Shown: positions 1 through 8,732 of the stretch, piece by piece | How positions within the stretch are numbered: the first letter of the stretch is position 1 | How the letters are laid out: the number at the start of each line of letters is the position of its first letter | Source: Thalassovita autumnalis | Lineage (GTDB): Bacteria > Pseudomonadota > Alphaproteobacteria > Rhodobacterales > Rhodobacteraceae | Assembly: GCF_001458255.1 (NCBI RefSeq) | Contig: NZ_CYSB01000026.1 | Coordinates: 124,001 to 188,000, forward strand | Length of the DNA stretch: 64,000 bases | Reading direction: 5' to 3' | Notes under the pieces: model-generated | What the model saw: only the letters and a program-made list of their open reading frames with translations | Told to the model about the DNA's origin: nothing | Database searches by the model: none | Translations under genes and position numbers: made by a program

Positions 1-59
1 ATCGCCCGGGGGTCGGCCTGTGACCCTATTTGGGTGGCTCCTCTGAAAGGAATACAGGT

Positions 60-857
60 TTGGATTACCAAAAGCTGAGTGAAGTGATGCGCCGTCTCGC
101 GCTTGAGGCCGGTGACAAGATTATGGAAATCTACAATTCCGACAGTTTCGAAGTGAAAGTGAAGTCGGACGAAAGCCCGGTGACCGAAGCGGATGAAGCG
201 GCGGATGCGCTGATCTCGGCCGGGCTGCGCGCGGCGTTCCCTGATGTGTTGCTGGTGACCGAGGAGCAGGCCGAGTCGCATAGCGAAAAAGCGGATACAT
301 TTCTGATTGTTGACCCGCTGGACGGCACCAAGGAATTTGTCCACCGTCGTGGCGATTTCACCGTCAATATCGCCTATGTGGAAAACGGTGTGCCGACCCG
401 TGGCGTGGTCTTCGCCCCGGCGCGCAACCGGATGTTCTACACCCTGGCAGATGGCGCCGCGGTGGAAGAAACAGGCGCATTGGAAAAGGATCAGATCGGT
501 GAGACCAAAACGATCAAGGTTTCGGATGCGGACAATGAGGCGCTGCTGGTTGTGGCGTCGAAATCGCACCGGGATCAGGCGACTGATGATTACATCAACA
601 AATATAGCGTTGCAGACAGCAAAAGCGCGGGTTCGTCGCTGAAATTCTGTCTGGTGGCGACGGGTGAAGCCGATATTTACCCCCGCGTTGGCCGGACGAT
701 GGAATGGGACACCGCTGCAGGCCATGCTGTGCTGCATGGGGCAGGGGGCAAAGTGGTGCGCTTTGATGATCACAGCCCCTTGGCCTATGGCAAAGACGGC
801 TACGCCAACCCGTTCTTCATCGCCTATTCGCCCAGCGTTGTGCTGAAAGAGGCGTGA
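60..857 (+). CDS. cysQ: 3'(2'),5'-bisphosphate nucleotidase CysQ
   Basis: This inositol-monophosphatase-family enzyme removes the 3'-phosphate from PAP (3'-phosphoadenosine 5'-phosphate), the by-product of sulfotransferases and of sulfate assimilation. The 265-residue product has the family's metal-binding signature: SPVTEAD at about 39-45, an EE pair at 68-69, DPLDGT at 85-90 and WDTAA at 216-220. I chose the TTG at 60 because GAAAGGA lies 8 bases upstream of it. An upstream in-frame TTG at 30 would add ten residues but has no such site. The stop overlaps the next start (TGATG), so translation is probably coupled to the glycosyltransferase. The location in a glycan cluster that ends with a sulfotransferase suggests it clears PAP made by that enzyme. 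This last point is inference. Confidence 0.9.
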   Translation: MDYQKLSEVMRRLALEAGDKIMEIYNSDSFEVKVKSDESPVTEADEAADALISAGLRAAFPDVLLVTEEQAESHSEKADTFLIVDPLDGTKEFVHRRGDFTVNIAYVENGVPTRGVVFAPARNRMFYTLADGAAVEETGALEKDQIGETKTIKVSDADNEALLVVASKSHRDQATDDYINKYSVADSKSAGSSLKFCLVATGEADIYPRVGRTMEWDTAAGHAVLHGAGGKVVRFDDHSPLAYGKDGYANPFFIAYSPSVVLKEA

Positions 858-2134
858 TGACGCCGCCCACCATGACAGTTTCGCAGACGGCGGCACAGAC
901 GGGCGGTCGCCCGTCTGTTTCCGTTGTTGTGGTGAGTCGTGGTCGAGCAGAGGATCTGGCGCGCTGCCTCTCCGGGCTCAGCCGGCTCTATTATGACGCC
1001 TATGAGATTGTGGTGGTCACGGACCCTGAGGGCGAGGCCGCAGTTGCTGCGGCAGGTCTGGCGGATATGGTGACATTGGTTGGCTTCGATCAGCCCAATA
1101 TCTCTGCCGCACGCAATCTGGGCATCGCGGCCTCAGCTGGGGAGGTTGTGGCCTTCATCGATGATGATGCGGTGCCTGAACCGACATGGCTCTGCCATCT
1201 GGTGGGGCCTTTTGCCGGGTCTGGGGTGGCGGTCACCGGCGGATATGTGCGCGGGCGCAACGGGATCAGCTACCAATGGCGGGCCCGGGTGATTGATCCT
1301 CAGGGCAAAGCACACCCGATTTCTGTTGAGGGGGAGGCGCCGCAGATCATCACGCCACCGCCGGGGCATGTGGTGAAGACCGAAGGCACCAATATGGCGG
1401 TGCGGCGGGATTGGCTGCAGCGTTTGGGTGGGTTTGATGAGGCGTTTCATTTCTATCAGGATGAAACCGACCTAAACCTGCGGTTGGCAGCAGCTGGCGG
1501 GCAGGTGGCTTTGGTGCCGCTGGCAGAGGTGCATCATGCCTATGCGCCCAGCCCGCGCCGCAAGCAAAACCGGGCGGTGACCGATCTGTTTGATGTGGGT
1601 GCTAGCAGCATGGTGTTCCTGCGCAAACATGATCCCGACGGTGATCATGAGCGGGCCCTGACCGAATTGCGACAGGAACAATGGGACCGGCTGCAGCGGC
1701 AGGTGCGTCAGAAGCTGATCAGCCGCAGTGATCTTGCCGATGTTCTGGAAACCCTGGAGGCCGGGATCGCCGCGGGGGCCACGCGCGCCGTAGATCAGCA
1801 GGCCGAGGCGCTGGAGCCGCGCGGTACGTTCCGCGCGTTTGAGAGCAAGGCCAATGGGGACCATTTGGTGCTGAGCGGCTGGATCTGGCGGCGCCGTACG
1901 CTCTGGGCAGAGGCCGAGGCGGCCGCGGCGCGGGGCACCACGGTTTCGCTTTATCTGTTTTCGCCAACCTCACGGTTCCACCGACTGGGCTATCATCTGC
2001 CGGGCATATGGCTGCAGCGGGGTGGCTTGTTTGGCAGAAGCGTTCGAAATCAGAGACTTGTGCGCCTGATCCGGTTTCAAAACCGCGTTGCGGAAGAGGC
2101 ACAGCGCGTGGGTGAGCGGCGCGAAGTGAATTGA
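857..2134 (+). CDS. Family 2 glycosyltransferase
   Basis: This is a cytoplasmic inverting GT-A glycosyltransferase of 425 residues. The N-terminus reads VSVVVVSRGR, followed by the nucleotide-sugar and metal-binding DDD at about 102-104 (context FIDDDAVPEP), and later GGFDEAFHFYQDETD, which resembles the acceptor/catalytic ED region of GT2 enzymes. About 150 C-terminal residues past the GT domain are charged and not recognised. The ATG at 857 overlaps the cysQ stop, and a GTG at 854 is an equally possible start. The donor and acceptor sugars cannot be told from sequence. It is the first of four glycosyltransferases in this + strand cluster. Confidence 0.85.
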   Translation: MTPPTMTVSQTAAQTGGRPSVSVVVVSRGRAEDLARCLSGLSRLYYDAYEIVVVTDPEGEAAVAAAGLADMVTLVGFDQPNISAARNLGIAASAGEVVAFIDDDAVPEPTWLCHLVGPFAGSGVAVTGGYVRGRNGISYQWRARVIDPQGKAHPISVEGEAPQIITPPPGHVVKTEGTNMAVRRDWLQRLGGFDEAFHFYQDETDLNLRLAAAGGQVALVPLAEVHHAYAPSPRRKQNRAVTDLFDVGASSMVFLRKHDPDGDHERALTELRQEQWDRLQRQVRQKLISRSDLADVLETLEAGIAAGATRAVDQQAEALEPRGTFRAFESKANGDHLVLSGWIWRRRTLWAEAEAAAARGTTVSLYLFSPTSRFHRLGYHLPGIWLQRGGLFGRSVRNQRLVRLIRFQNRVAEEAQRVGERREVN

Positions 2135-2266
2135 ATTTTGGGTGAAAATCGGGTTCTTCCGGTTGCAGTGTTTAGGCCACTGTGCGCCAGTGTGAACCGA
2201 TTTCGGACCTTAGCTTTATTTCGGGTTTGAATAAGTCTATTTTGATTTTGCAGTTATGAGGTCGGC

Positions 2267-3160
2267 ATGAAACAAAAAATAACCAAAGCAATTTTCCCGG
2301 TCGCCGGTTTGGGCACGCGATTCCTGCCTGCAACCAAATCCGTTCCGAAGGAAATTATGACCTTGGTGGATCGCCCGCTGATCCAATATGCGATTGATGA
2401 GGCGCGCGAGGCAGGGATCAAAGAGTTCATCTTTGTGACCTCGCGCGGGAAATCCGCGTTGGAAGATTATTTCGATCATGCCCATCAGCTGGAACATGAT
2501 CTGGCCAGCAAAGGCAAAACCGAGCTGCTGGACATCCTGAAAGCCACCAATATGGACAGCGGGCAGATCGCCTATCTGCGCCAGCACAAGGCGCTGGGCC
2601 TCGGCCATGCCGTCTGGTGTGCCCGCCGTATGATCCATGATGAGCCTTTCGCGGTTATCCTGCCCGATGATGTGATCGCGGCGGAAAAGCCCTGCCTGAA
2701 GCAGATGGTCGAAGCCTATGAGGAGACCGGCGGCTCCATGGTGGCCACGATGGAAGTGCCGCCAGAGAAAGCCCATGCTTACGGTGTGCTGGACGTTGCC
2801 GATGATCGTGGCGCCGTGGTCAAAGCAAAGGGTATGGTGGAAAAGCCTGCACCGGGCACCGAGCCGTCCAATCTGGCGGTGATCGGCCGTTACATCCTGC
2901 ATCCGAATGTGCTGACCTCCCTGAACTCGAAGGAGGCCGGTGCTGGTGGTGAGATTCAGCTGACTGATGCCATCGCCAAAGAGATCGGCACCGACCGTGG
3001 CGTTTATGGCTACCGGTTCAACGGTCAACGGTTTGATTGTGGCTCCAAGGCGGGGTTCCTGCAGGCAACGGTTTCCTTTGGCCTGTCGCGTCCTGAGTTG
3101 CGTGATGAATTGCGTGACTACCTGCAAGAGGTGCTGACCCTTGATAAGGCAGCTCAGTAA
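2267..3160 (+). CDS. galU: UTP-glucose-1-phosphate uridylyltransferase GalU
   Basis: GalU makes UDP-glucose from UTP and glucose-1-phosphate and so supplies the activated sugar for cell-surface glycans. The 297-residue length is normal for the family. The N-terminal nucleotide-binding signature GLGTRFLP at about 14-21 is followed by KSVPKEIM, and the family motif YGVLDV with its surroundings is intact. A GAGG site lies a few bases before the ATG. A 132-base gap separates it from the upstream glycosyltransferase, and a clear terminator follows, so it may be its own transcription unit. Confidence 0.95.
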   Translation: MKQKITKAIFPVAGLGTRFLPATKSVPKEIMTLVDRPLIQYAIDEAREAGIKEFIFVTSRGKSALEDYFDHAHQLEHDLASKGKTELLDILKATNMDSGQIAYLRQHKALGLGHAVWCARRMIHDEPFAVILPDDVIAAEKPCLKQMVEAYEETGGSMVATMEVPPEKAHAYGVLDVADDRGAVVKAKGMVEKPAPGTEPSNLAVIGRYILHPNVLTSLNSKEAGAGGEIQLTDAIAKEIGTDRGVYGYRFNGQRFDCGSKAGFLQATVSFGLSRPELRDELRDYLQEVLTLDKAAQ

Positions 3161-3193
3161 GCGCTTGTCATTTAAACAGGTTCTGCGGATCAT

Positions 3194-3222
3194 GGCCCGG
3201 CATTTGTCCGGGCCTTTTCTTT
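3194..3222 (+). terminator. Rho-independent terminator after galU
   Basis: GGCCCGG (3194-3200) pairs perfectly with CCGGGCC (3208-3214) across a 7-base loop and is followed by TTTTCTTT. It lies 33 bases past the galU stop. The longest reading of the next gene would start at TTG 3221, inside the T-tract, which argues for the downstream ATG at 3254. Confidence 0.85.
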
Positions 3223-3253
3223 GCCCGCTGACCCAGGATGGACCCAACAGCTG

Positions 3254-4462
3254 ATGACGCCGCAGCCTCTTGCCGACAGCCCCACTGCCAGCGCCTATCT
3301 GCTGGATGTGACGCGCAGCCTGCGCCGGGCTGGGCGGTTGCCCACCGGTGTCGACCGGGTGGAACGGGCCTATCTGCGGGCGTTGCTGGATCAGGATCGG
3401 CTGGTGTTTGGTCTTGTCCGCACCCGCTTGGGGTATCTCCTGCTGGATCGGGCGGGCTTGCAGCGATTTCAGGACCGGTTGGAGGGGCAGTTGCCCTGGG
3501 GCCGGCTGGGGGCGCTGGCCCTGATCGGACGGGGTGACAGCGAGCGGCGGCGGGCCGAAAGCAGCCTGAGGCGTGATGCAATTGCCCGTGGTGTGCCGCG
3601 CCGATTGCCTGCAATGCTGGCCCGCCACCTGCCTCAGGGGGTGAGCTACGTGAACGTCGGGCATTCCAACCTGACCGATCGTGTGCTGCAGGCCGTCGAG
3701 GCGCAGGGCGCGCGGGTGGTGGTGATGCTGCACGATCTGATCCCGCTGACCCACCCCGAAACCCAACGACCCGAGACAGCGGAGCGCTTTGCCAACAAGG
3801 TTGAACGGGTGCGTAAACACAGCGATCTGATCCTCTGCAATTCTATCGCGACGGAGGCTGAGGTTGTCACCCATATGGCCAAGGTGGGGGCTGTGCCGCC
3901 CTGTCTGGTGGCGCCGCTGGGGGTGGAGATGCAGGATGTGGTGCCCGAACCGTTTGAGATGCCAGACGGGTTTGATCCGGCCATCCCTCATGTGATTATC
4001 CTGGGCACCATTGAGCCGCGTAAAAACCATGTCATGCTGCTGGACATCTGGGATCAGCTGATCGCCGAGGGGGTGCCGTTGCAGCTGGTCATCTGCGGGC
4101 AGCGCGGCTGGATCAGTGCGGCGGTGATGGATCGCTTGGATCAAGCGCGGGACCGTGGGTTTCCCGTGTTTGAACTATCGGGGCTCATCGATGGTGAAAT
4201 CGCACATGTGATGGAAGGCGCGGCAGCCTTGCTGTTTCCCTCATTGGCTGAGGGCTATGGCCTGCCCGCGATTGAGGCGCGGGCGCGGGGCTGTCCTGTG
4301 ATCTGCAGTGATTTGCCGGTGTTTAGGGAAGTTCTTGGAAACAATGCCGTTTACCTGCCGGTGAATGATCAGTATTCTTGGACAATCAAGATGACCGAAC
4401 TGGCACGATTCGTGCCCCCGTCCTGGCAGGAGCATTTCAACGTGGTGTTAAGACGGCTGTGA
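3254..4462 (+). CDS. Family 4 (GT-B) glycosyltransferase
   Basis: This is a retaining GT-B glycosyltransferase of 402 residues. The C-terminal Glycos_transf_1 domain is clear: HVIILGTIEPRKNH, then LVICGQRGW, and the donor-site signature FPSLAEGYGLPAIEARARG, with the two glutamates of the EX7E motif. The N-terminal half contains VVVMLHDLIPLTHPE, as in mannosyltransferase-like members. I chose ATG 3254 because an upstream TTG falls in the galU terminator. An AGGA sits somewhat far (14 bases) from this ATG, so the exact start is uncertain. The substrate is unknown. Confidence 0.85.
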   Translation: MTPQPLADSPTASAYLLDVTRSLRRAGRLPTGVDRVERAYLRALLDQDRLVFGLVRTRLGYLLLDRAGLQRFQDRLEGQLPWGRLGALALIGRGDSERRRAESSLRRDAIARGVPRRLPAMLARHLPQGVSYVNVGHSNLTDRVLQAVEAQGARVVVMLHDLIPLTHPETQRPETAERFANKVERVRKHSDLILCNSIATEAEVVTHMAKVGAVPPCLVAPLGVEMQDVVPEPFEMPDGFDPAIPHVIILGTIEPRKNHVMLLDIWDQLIAEGVPLQLVICGQRGWISAAVMDRLDQARDRGFPVFELSGLIDGEIAHVMEGAAALLFPSLAEGYGLPAIEARARGCPVICSDLPVFREVLGNNAVYLPVNDQYSWTIKMTELARFVPPSWQEHFNVVLRRL

Positions 4463-4518
4463 CAGGGTAGACCCCCGCCGGTCCCGGCATCACCGTGACG
4501 GACATGTGAGGAGTGGGT

Positions 4519-5529
4519 TTGGGCGTCTGGACAGCATATCGGCTACGGCTACGGCGCAAACGGTTTTTGATCCGCGCCTTTCGCAAACGGCGGGAGCTGC
4601 GCCCGATCGCCAATCGCACCTCAGCGATCAAACCGGGTGACATCCTGCTGTTCTGCACCCAACGAAATGAGGCGGTGCGCCTGCCGTATTTCCTGCAGTA
4701 TTACCGTGACATGGGGGTGAACCACTTCCTGATCGTGGACAATGACAGCGATGATGGCTCAGTCTCTTACCTGCAGGATCAGCCGGATGTGTCGCTGTGG
4801 CATACCCGTGCCAGCTACAAGCGGTCGCGTTTTGGCGTCGATTGGCTGAACCATCTGCAGCGCCGCTATGGTCACGGCCATTGGACGCTGGTTGTCGATC
4901 CCGATGAATTCCTGGTTTACCCGTTCTGTGACACCCGGCCGCTCAGGGCGTTGACCGACTGGCTGGATGCGTCATCGATCAAATCCTTCAGCTCGATGCT
5001 GCTGGATATGTACCCCAAGGGGAGGATTGATCAGCAACCCTATCGCGCCGGTCAGGATCCGTTGGAAATTGCCAATTGGTTCGACAGCGGCAATTACGCG
5101 ATTGAGCGGAACTGGAAATTTGGCAATCTCTGGATCCAGGGGGGACCGCGCCAACGCGTCTTTTTCCCTGAGGCGCCGGAAAAGGCCCCGGCCCTCAACA
5201 AAATCCCACTGGTGAAGTGGGATAGGAAATACGTCTACGCCAGCTCAACTCATATGCTGCTGCCGCGCGGTTTAAACTCGGTCTACGATGAATGGGGGGG
5301 TGAGAAGGCCAGCGGTGTGTTGCTGCACACCAAGTTTCTGGACACCTTCAATGCCAAAGCGCAGGAGGAGCTGGCGCGCAAACAGCACTATGCCGCCAGT
5401 GTGGAATACAAGGCCTATGCCGCCACGCTGGACGAAAACCCGGACCTTTGGTGCAAATGGTCTGAAAAATACATCAACTGGCGCCAGTTAGAGATCCTTG
5501 GATTGATGTCCAAGGGCAACTGGGCCTGA
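4519..5529 (+). CDS. Glycosyltransferase family 2-like protein (Glyco_tranf_2_4 type)
   Basis: The product is 336 residues long. After a basic N-terminus it reads DILLFCTQRNEAVRLPYFL, then HFLIVDNDSDDGS and TLVVDPDEFLVYP. This matches the family in which an RNE motif opens the domain and a DPDEF motif acts as the metal-binding DXD. Such genes are common in alphaproteobacterial surface-glycan clusters, often next to Branch-family enzymes as here. TTG 4519 has GAGGAG at 4507-4512 at correct spacing. A GTG at 4513 would be too close to that site. The stop lies 14 bases before the next ATG. Confidence 0.8.
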   Translation: MGVWTAYRLRLRRKRFLIRAFRKRRELRPIANRTSAIKPGDILLFCTQRNEAVRLPYFLQYYRDMGVNHFLIVDNDSDDGSVSYLQDQPDVSLWHTRASYKRSRFGVDWLNHLQRRYGHGHWTLVVDPDEFLVYPFCDTRPLRALTDWLDASSIKSFSSMLLDMYPKGRIDQQPYRAGQDPLEIANWFDSGNYAIERNWKFGNLWIQGGPRQRVFFPEAPEKAPALNKIPLVKWDRKYVYASSTHMLLPRGLNSVYDEWGGEKASGVLLHTKFLDTFNAKAQEELARKQHYAASVEYKAYAATLDENPDLWCKWSEKYINWRQLEILGLMSKGNWA

Positions 5530-5543
5530 ACGGGGCGACGCCT

Positions 5544-7244
5544 ATGGGAAGTGTCGGAATCATCATGCTGGTGCACACCGCGCTGGGTCGGGCCGAACAG
5601 GTGGCGCGGCACTGGTCTGCGGCGGGCTGTCCGGTGGTGATTCACGTCGACCGCAATGTGGACCACCGCACCTACAACGCCTTTGTTGAGGCCGTGTCGG
5701 ACCTGCCGGATGTCCGGTTCAGCCCACGCCATCGCTGTGAATGGGGCACCTGGGGCATCGTCGCTGCGTCGCAAAGCGCGTCGGAGATGATGCTGGGCCA
5801 CTTCGCGGATGTGCGTCACGTCTATCTGGCCTCAGGCTCCTGCCTGCCGCTGCGCCCGGTAGAGCAGCTGATCGACTATCTGGCGGAACGTCCGCGCACC
5901 GACTTTATCGAAAGCGCCACCACAGCCGATGTGCCCTGGACGGTGGGTGGCCTGGACGAAGAACGGTTTACGCTGTCTTTTCCGTTCAGCTGGAAAAAGA
6001 ACCGCTACCTCTTTGATCGCTGGGTGGGCCTGCAGCGGCTTGTTGGGCGTAAACGGCATCTGCCCAACGGCATCGTGCCCCATATGGGCAGCCAGTGGTG
6101 GTGCCTGACCCGGCAGACCTTGTCAGCCATCCTGCAGGATCCCGACCGTGAGCTATATGACAGTTTCTTCAAACGGGTCTGGATCCCGGATGAAAGCTAT
6201 TTCCAGTCGTTGGCGCGGCTCTATTCCACCAGTATCGAAAGCCGGTCGCTGACGCTGTCGAAGTTCGACTTCCAGGGCAAACCGCATATTTTCTACGACG
6301 ATCACCTGCAGCTGTTGCGCCGCTCGGACTGTTTTGTGGCGCGCAAGATCTGGCCCCATGCCAACCGACTGTATGAGGCGTTCCTCGGCGATCCGGCGGG
6401 GATGATGAAAGGGGCCGAACCCAACCCCGGCAAGATCGACCGGATTTTTGCCAAAGCGGTGGATCGCCGGACACGCGGCCGCCCCGGCCTATATATGCAA
6501 AGCCGCTTCCCGCATGACGGCTGGGAAAACGGCGTGACCTCGGCGCGGTATTCGGTGTTCCAGGGTTTTGGCGACCTGTTTGAGGATTTTGACGGCTGGT
6601 TGACCAAGGCCACCGGCGTGCGCATGCATGGCCACCTGTTTGCGGAGGAGAGGGCAGAATACGCGGATGGTCAGACGGTGATGAATGGCGCGCTGAGCGA
6701 CAGCGCGGCGATCCGTGACTATAATCCGCAGGCCTACCTCACCAGCCTGATCTGGAACTCCCGCGGGGAACGGCAGTGTTTCCGCTTTGGCCCGCGCGAT
6801 GTGCAGGACATTGGCTGGATCTTTGCCAAGGATCCTAACGCGCAGGTTTCAGTCATTTCGGGCGCCTGGGCGGTGCCGCTGTTCCTGTCCAACCGCAATT
6901 TCGCTGATCTGCGGCGCGAAGCGGCTGAGCTGCAAAAGGTGGAGGCCGAGCATCTGAAGATCCTGCGATCCCCCTACGCCTCGGCGCGGATCCGGATCTG
7001 GACCATGGCCGAATTTATTGAGGCCCCGATGGAGCCGTTGCAGACCATTATCGATGAGATCGGCAGCCGCTCGGGCCGCCGTCTGGCGGAAGCGCCGAAA
7101 ATGGTAGACTTGACCGGCTTTGGTCAGTTCCTGCAAAACCTGAAAAACCAGGGCATGCACCCCTATCTGATGGGGGATTTTGCGGTGGAGCGGGGCATGG
7201 CCAAAGACACCCGCCCAAAACGAAAACCATATTTGGTAAGATAG
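5544..7244 (+). CDS. GT14/Branch family beta-1,6-N-acetylglucosaminyltransferase-like protein
   Basis: The 566-residue product starts with the core-2/I-branching (Branch) fold: SVGIIMLVHTALGRAEQV, VVIHVDRNVD, HRCEWGTWG, YLASGSCLPLRPVEQL, MGSQWWCLTR and VWIPDESYFQSL. The serine-rich ASGSCLPL loop and the WxIPDE segment are typical of this family. About 250 further residues (from roughly 310 to the end) form an extra C-terminal domain. I recall a DUF592x-type extension in Rhodobacterales homologs, but this is from memory. The sugar specificity is inferred from the family only. The gene sits in a tight run, with 6 bases to the sulfotransferase. Confidence 0.8.
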   Translation: MGSVGIIMLVHTALGRAEQVARHWSAAGCPVVIHVDRNVDHRTYNAFVEAVSDLPDVRFSPRHRCEWGTWGIVAASQSASEMMLGHFADVRHVYLASGSCLPLRPVEQLIDYLAERPRTDFIESATTADVPWTVGGLDEERFTLSFPFSWKKNRYLFDRWVGLQRLVGRKRHLPNGIVPHMGSQWWCLTRQTLSAILQDPDRELYDSFFKRVWIPDESYFQSLARLYSTSIESRSLTLSKFDFQGKPHIFYDDHLQLLRRSDCFVARKIWPHANRLYEAFLGDPAGMMKGAEPNPGKIDRIFAKAVDRRTRGRPGLYMQSRFPHDGWENGVTSARYSVFQGFGDLFEDFDGWLTKATGVRMHGHLFAEERAEYADGQTVMNGALSDSAAIRDYNPQAYLTSLIWNSRGERQCFRFGPRDVQDIGWIFAKDPNAQVSVISGAWAVPLFLSNRNFADLRREAAELQKVEAEHLKILRSPYASARIRIWTMAEFIEAPMEPLQTIIDEIGSRSGRRLAEAPKMVDLTGFGQFLQNLKNQGMHPYLMGDFAVERGMAKDTRPKRKPYLVR

Positions 7245-7250
7245 GCTTAG

Positions 7251-8675
7251 ATGCAGGACAGGTTTGACTATTTTGTGGTCTTTGCAGAGATGCGGACCGG
7301 ATCGAATTTCCTTGAGGCAAACCTGAACGCGTTCCCCGGTCTGGTCTGCCATGGTGAGGCGTTTAACCCCCATTTTATTGGCTACCCCAACTCGACTGAG
7401 ATCTTGGGCGTCACCCAGCCGATGCGCGAAGAGGATCCAACGCGGCTGTTGGAAACCATCAAGCGCCATAGCGATGGGATGGGCGGCTTTCGCTACTTCC
7501 ACGACCATGATCCGCGGGTGTTGGAAACTCTGCTGGCGGATCCGCGTTGCGCCAAGATTGTGCTGACCCGCAATCCGGTGGACAGCTATGTCAGCTGGAA
7601 GATTGCGCAGGCCACCGGCCAGTGGAAGCTGACCAATGTGAAGAAGCGCCGCGACAGCAAGGCGTTGTTTGACCGGGCTGAGTTTGAGGCCCATCTGGCC
7701 AGCCTGCAGGCGTTTCAGGTGCAGCTGCTGAACGCACTTCAGACCAGCGGTCAGACGGCGTTCTATGTCGCCTATGAGGACCTGCAGGATCTGGATGTGA
7801 TGAACGGTCTGGCGCAGTGGCTGGGTCAGTCTGACCAGCTGGAAGAGCTGGACGGTAAGCTGAAGAAACAGAACCCGGCGCCGCTGTCGGAGAAGGTGGA
7901 AAACTTCGCCGCGATGGAAGAGGCGCTGGCCCATCTGGATCAGTTCAACCTGACGCGCACCCCCAATTTTGAACCCCGGCGTGGGGCGGTGGTGCCCTCT
8001 TATGTGGCCGGGGCCAAAGCGCCCTTGTTGTTCATGCCGCTGCGCAATGGGTCCGATGCGGCTGTGGCGCGCTGGTTGGCGGCGCTGGATGGTGCTGAGG
8101 TTGAGGAACTGGTCAGCCAGTTTTCGCAGAAAACCCTGCGGATCTGGAAGAAGGATCACCCGGGCTTCCGCAGCTTTTCGGTTCTGCGCCACCCGGTGGA
8201 ACGGGTGCATGATGCGTTTTGTTCCAAGATTCTGGCGACCGGCGGCGGCACCTATCCCAAGATCCGTAAAACGCTGAACCGGCGCTTCGGGCTGGAACTG
8301 CCGGATGAGGTGGGGCCGGATTATAGCGCTGCGGATCACCGGGCGGCCTTCCTGGGGTTCTTGGATTTCCTCAAGGTGAACCTGTCGGGGCAATCCGGCA
8401 TCCGGGTAGATGCCACCTGGTGCAGTCAAAGCCAGACCTTGCAGGGGTTTGCCGATCTGGCGCAGCCCGACATGATCCTGCGCGAAGATGAGCTGCCTGA
8501 TATGCTGACGCTGCTGGCGCGGCGGGCAGGCTATGACGCGCCGCCTGCCTATGCACGCCCACCTGAAATGGCACCGGTACCCCTGCAGGCGATTTATGAC
8601 GCGGACATTGAGGCGCGGGTGGCAGCGCTTTACCAGAAAGACTACGTCAGCTTCGGCTTTGGCAGCTGGGCCTAA
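7251..8675 (+). CDS. Sulfotransferase with a second, sulfotransferase-like C-terminal half
   Basis: The N-terminal half resembles NodH/Stf0-type carbohydrate sulfotransferases, which move sulfate from PAPS to a glycan. The 5'-phosphosulfate loop RTGSNFLEANLN lies at about 15-26 and the 3'-phosphate-binding LTRNPVDSYVSWK at about 105-117. The second half repeats the theme in weaker form: LRNGSDAAVARW at 264-275 and SVLRHPVERVHDAFCSK at about 310-326, as in sulfotransferase family 2. The total of 474 residues is long for one domain. Being last in a cluster with cysQ (PAP removal), galU and four glycosyltransferases, it probably sulfates the product glycan. Whether both halves are active is unknown. 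Confidence 0.8.
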   Translation: MQDRFDYFVVFAEMRTGSNFLEANLNAFPGLVCHGEAFNPHFIGYPNSTEILGVTQPMREEDPTRLLETIKRHSDGMGGFRYFHDHDPRVLETLLADPRCAKIVLTRNPVDSYVSWKIAQATGQWKLTNVKKRRDSKALFDRAEFEAHLASLQAFQVQLLNALQTSGQTAFYVAYEDLQDLDVMNGLAQWLGQSDQLEELDGKLKKQNPAPLSEKVENFAAMEEALAHLDQFNLTRTPNFEPRRGAVVPSYVAGAKAPLLFMPLRNGSDAAVARWLAALDGAEVEELVSQFSQKTLRIWKKDHPGFRSFSVLRHPVERVHDAFCSKILATGGGTYPKIRKTLNRRFGLELPDEVGPDYSAADHRAAFLGFLDFLKVNLSGQSGIRVDATWCSQSQTLQGFADLAQPDMILREDELPDMLTLLARRAGYDAPPAYARPPEMAPVPLQAIYDADIEARVAALYQKDYVSFGFGSWA

Positions 8676-8682
8676 AGCAAAA

Positions 8683-8708
8683 GCCGCCCTTTTGGGGGCG
8701 GCCTGCAG
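8683..8708 (-). terminator. Terminator of the ptsN transcript
   Basis: GCCGCCC (8683-8689) and GGGCGGC (8696-8702) form a 7-bp stem. Read on the - strand the stem is followed by TTTTGCTTT, so it works best for ptsN. The + side lacks a T-tract but may still stop the sulfotransferase transcript. Confidence 0.7.
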
Positions 8709-8732
8709 TCGTGATCCAACGCTTGTAAGCGG

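Noticed and set aside
2237-4144. Long - strand frame of 635 residues
   Set aside because: It is antisense to galU and the GT4 gene, has no ribosome binding site and a composition rich in H, Q and R that is typical of shadow frames in GC-rich DNA.
6849-8429. 526-residue - strand frame
   Set aside because: It is a shadow of the Branch-family and sulfotransferase genes, which have strong motifs on the + strand.
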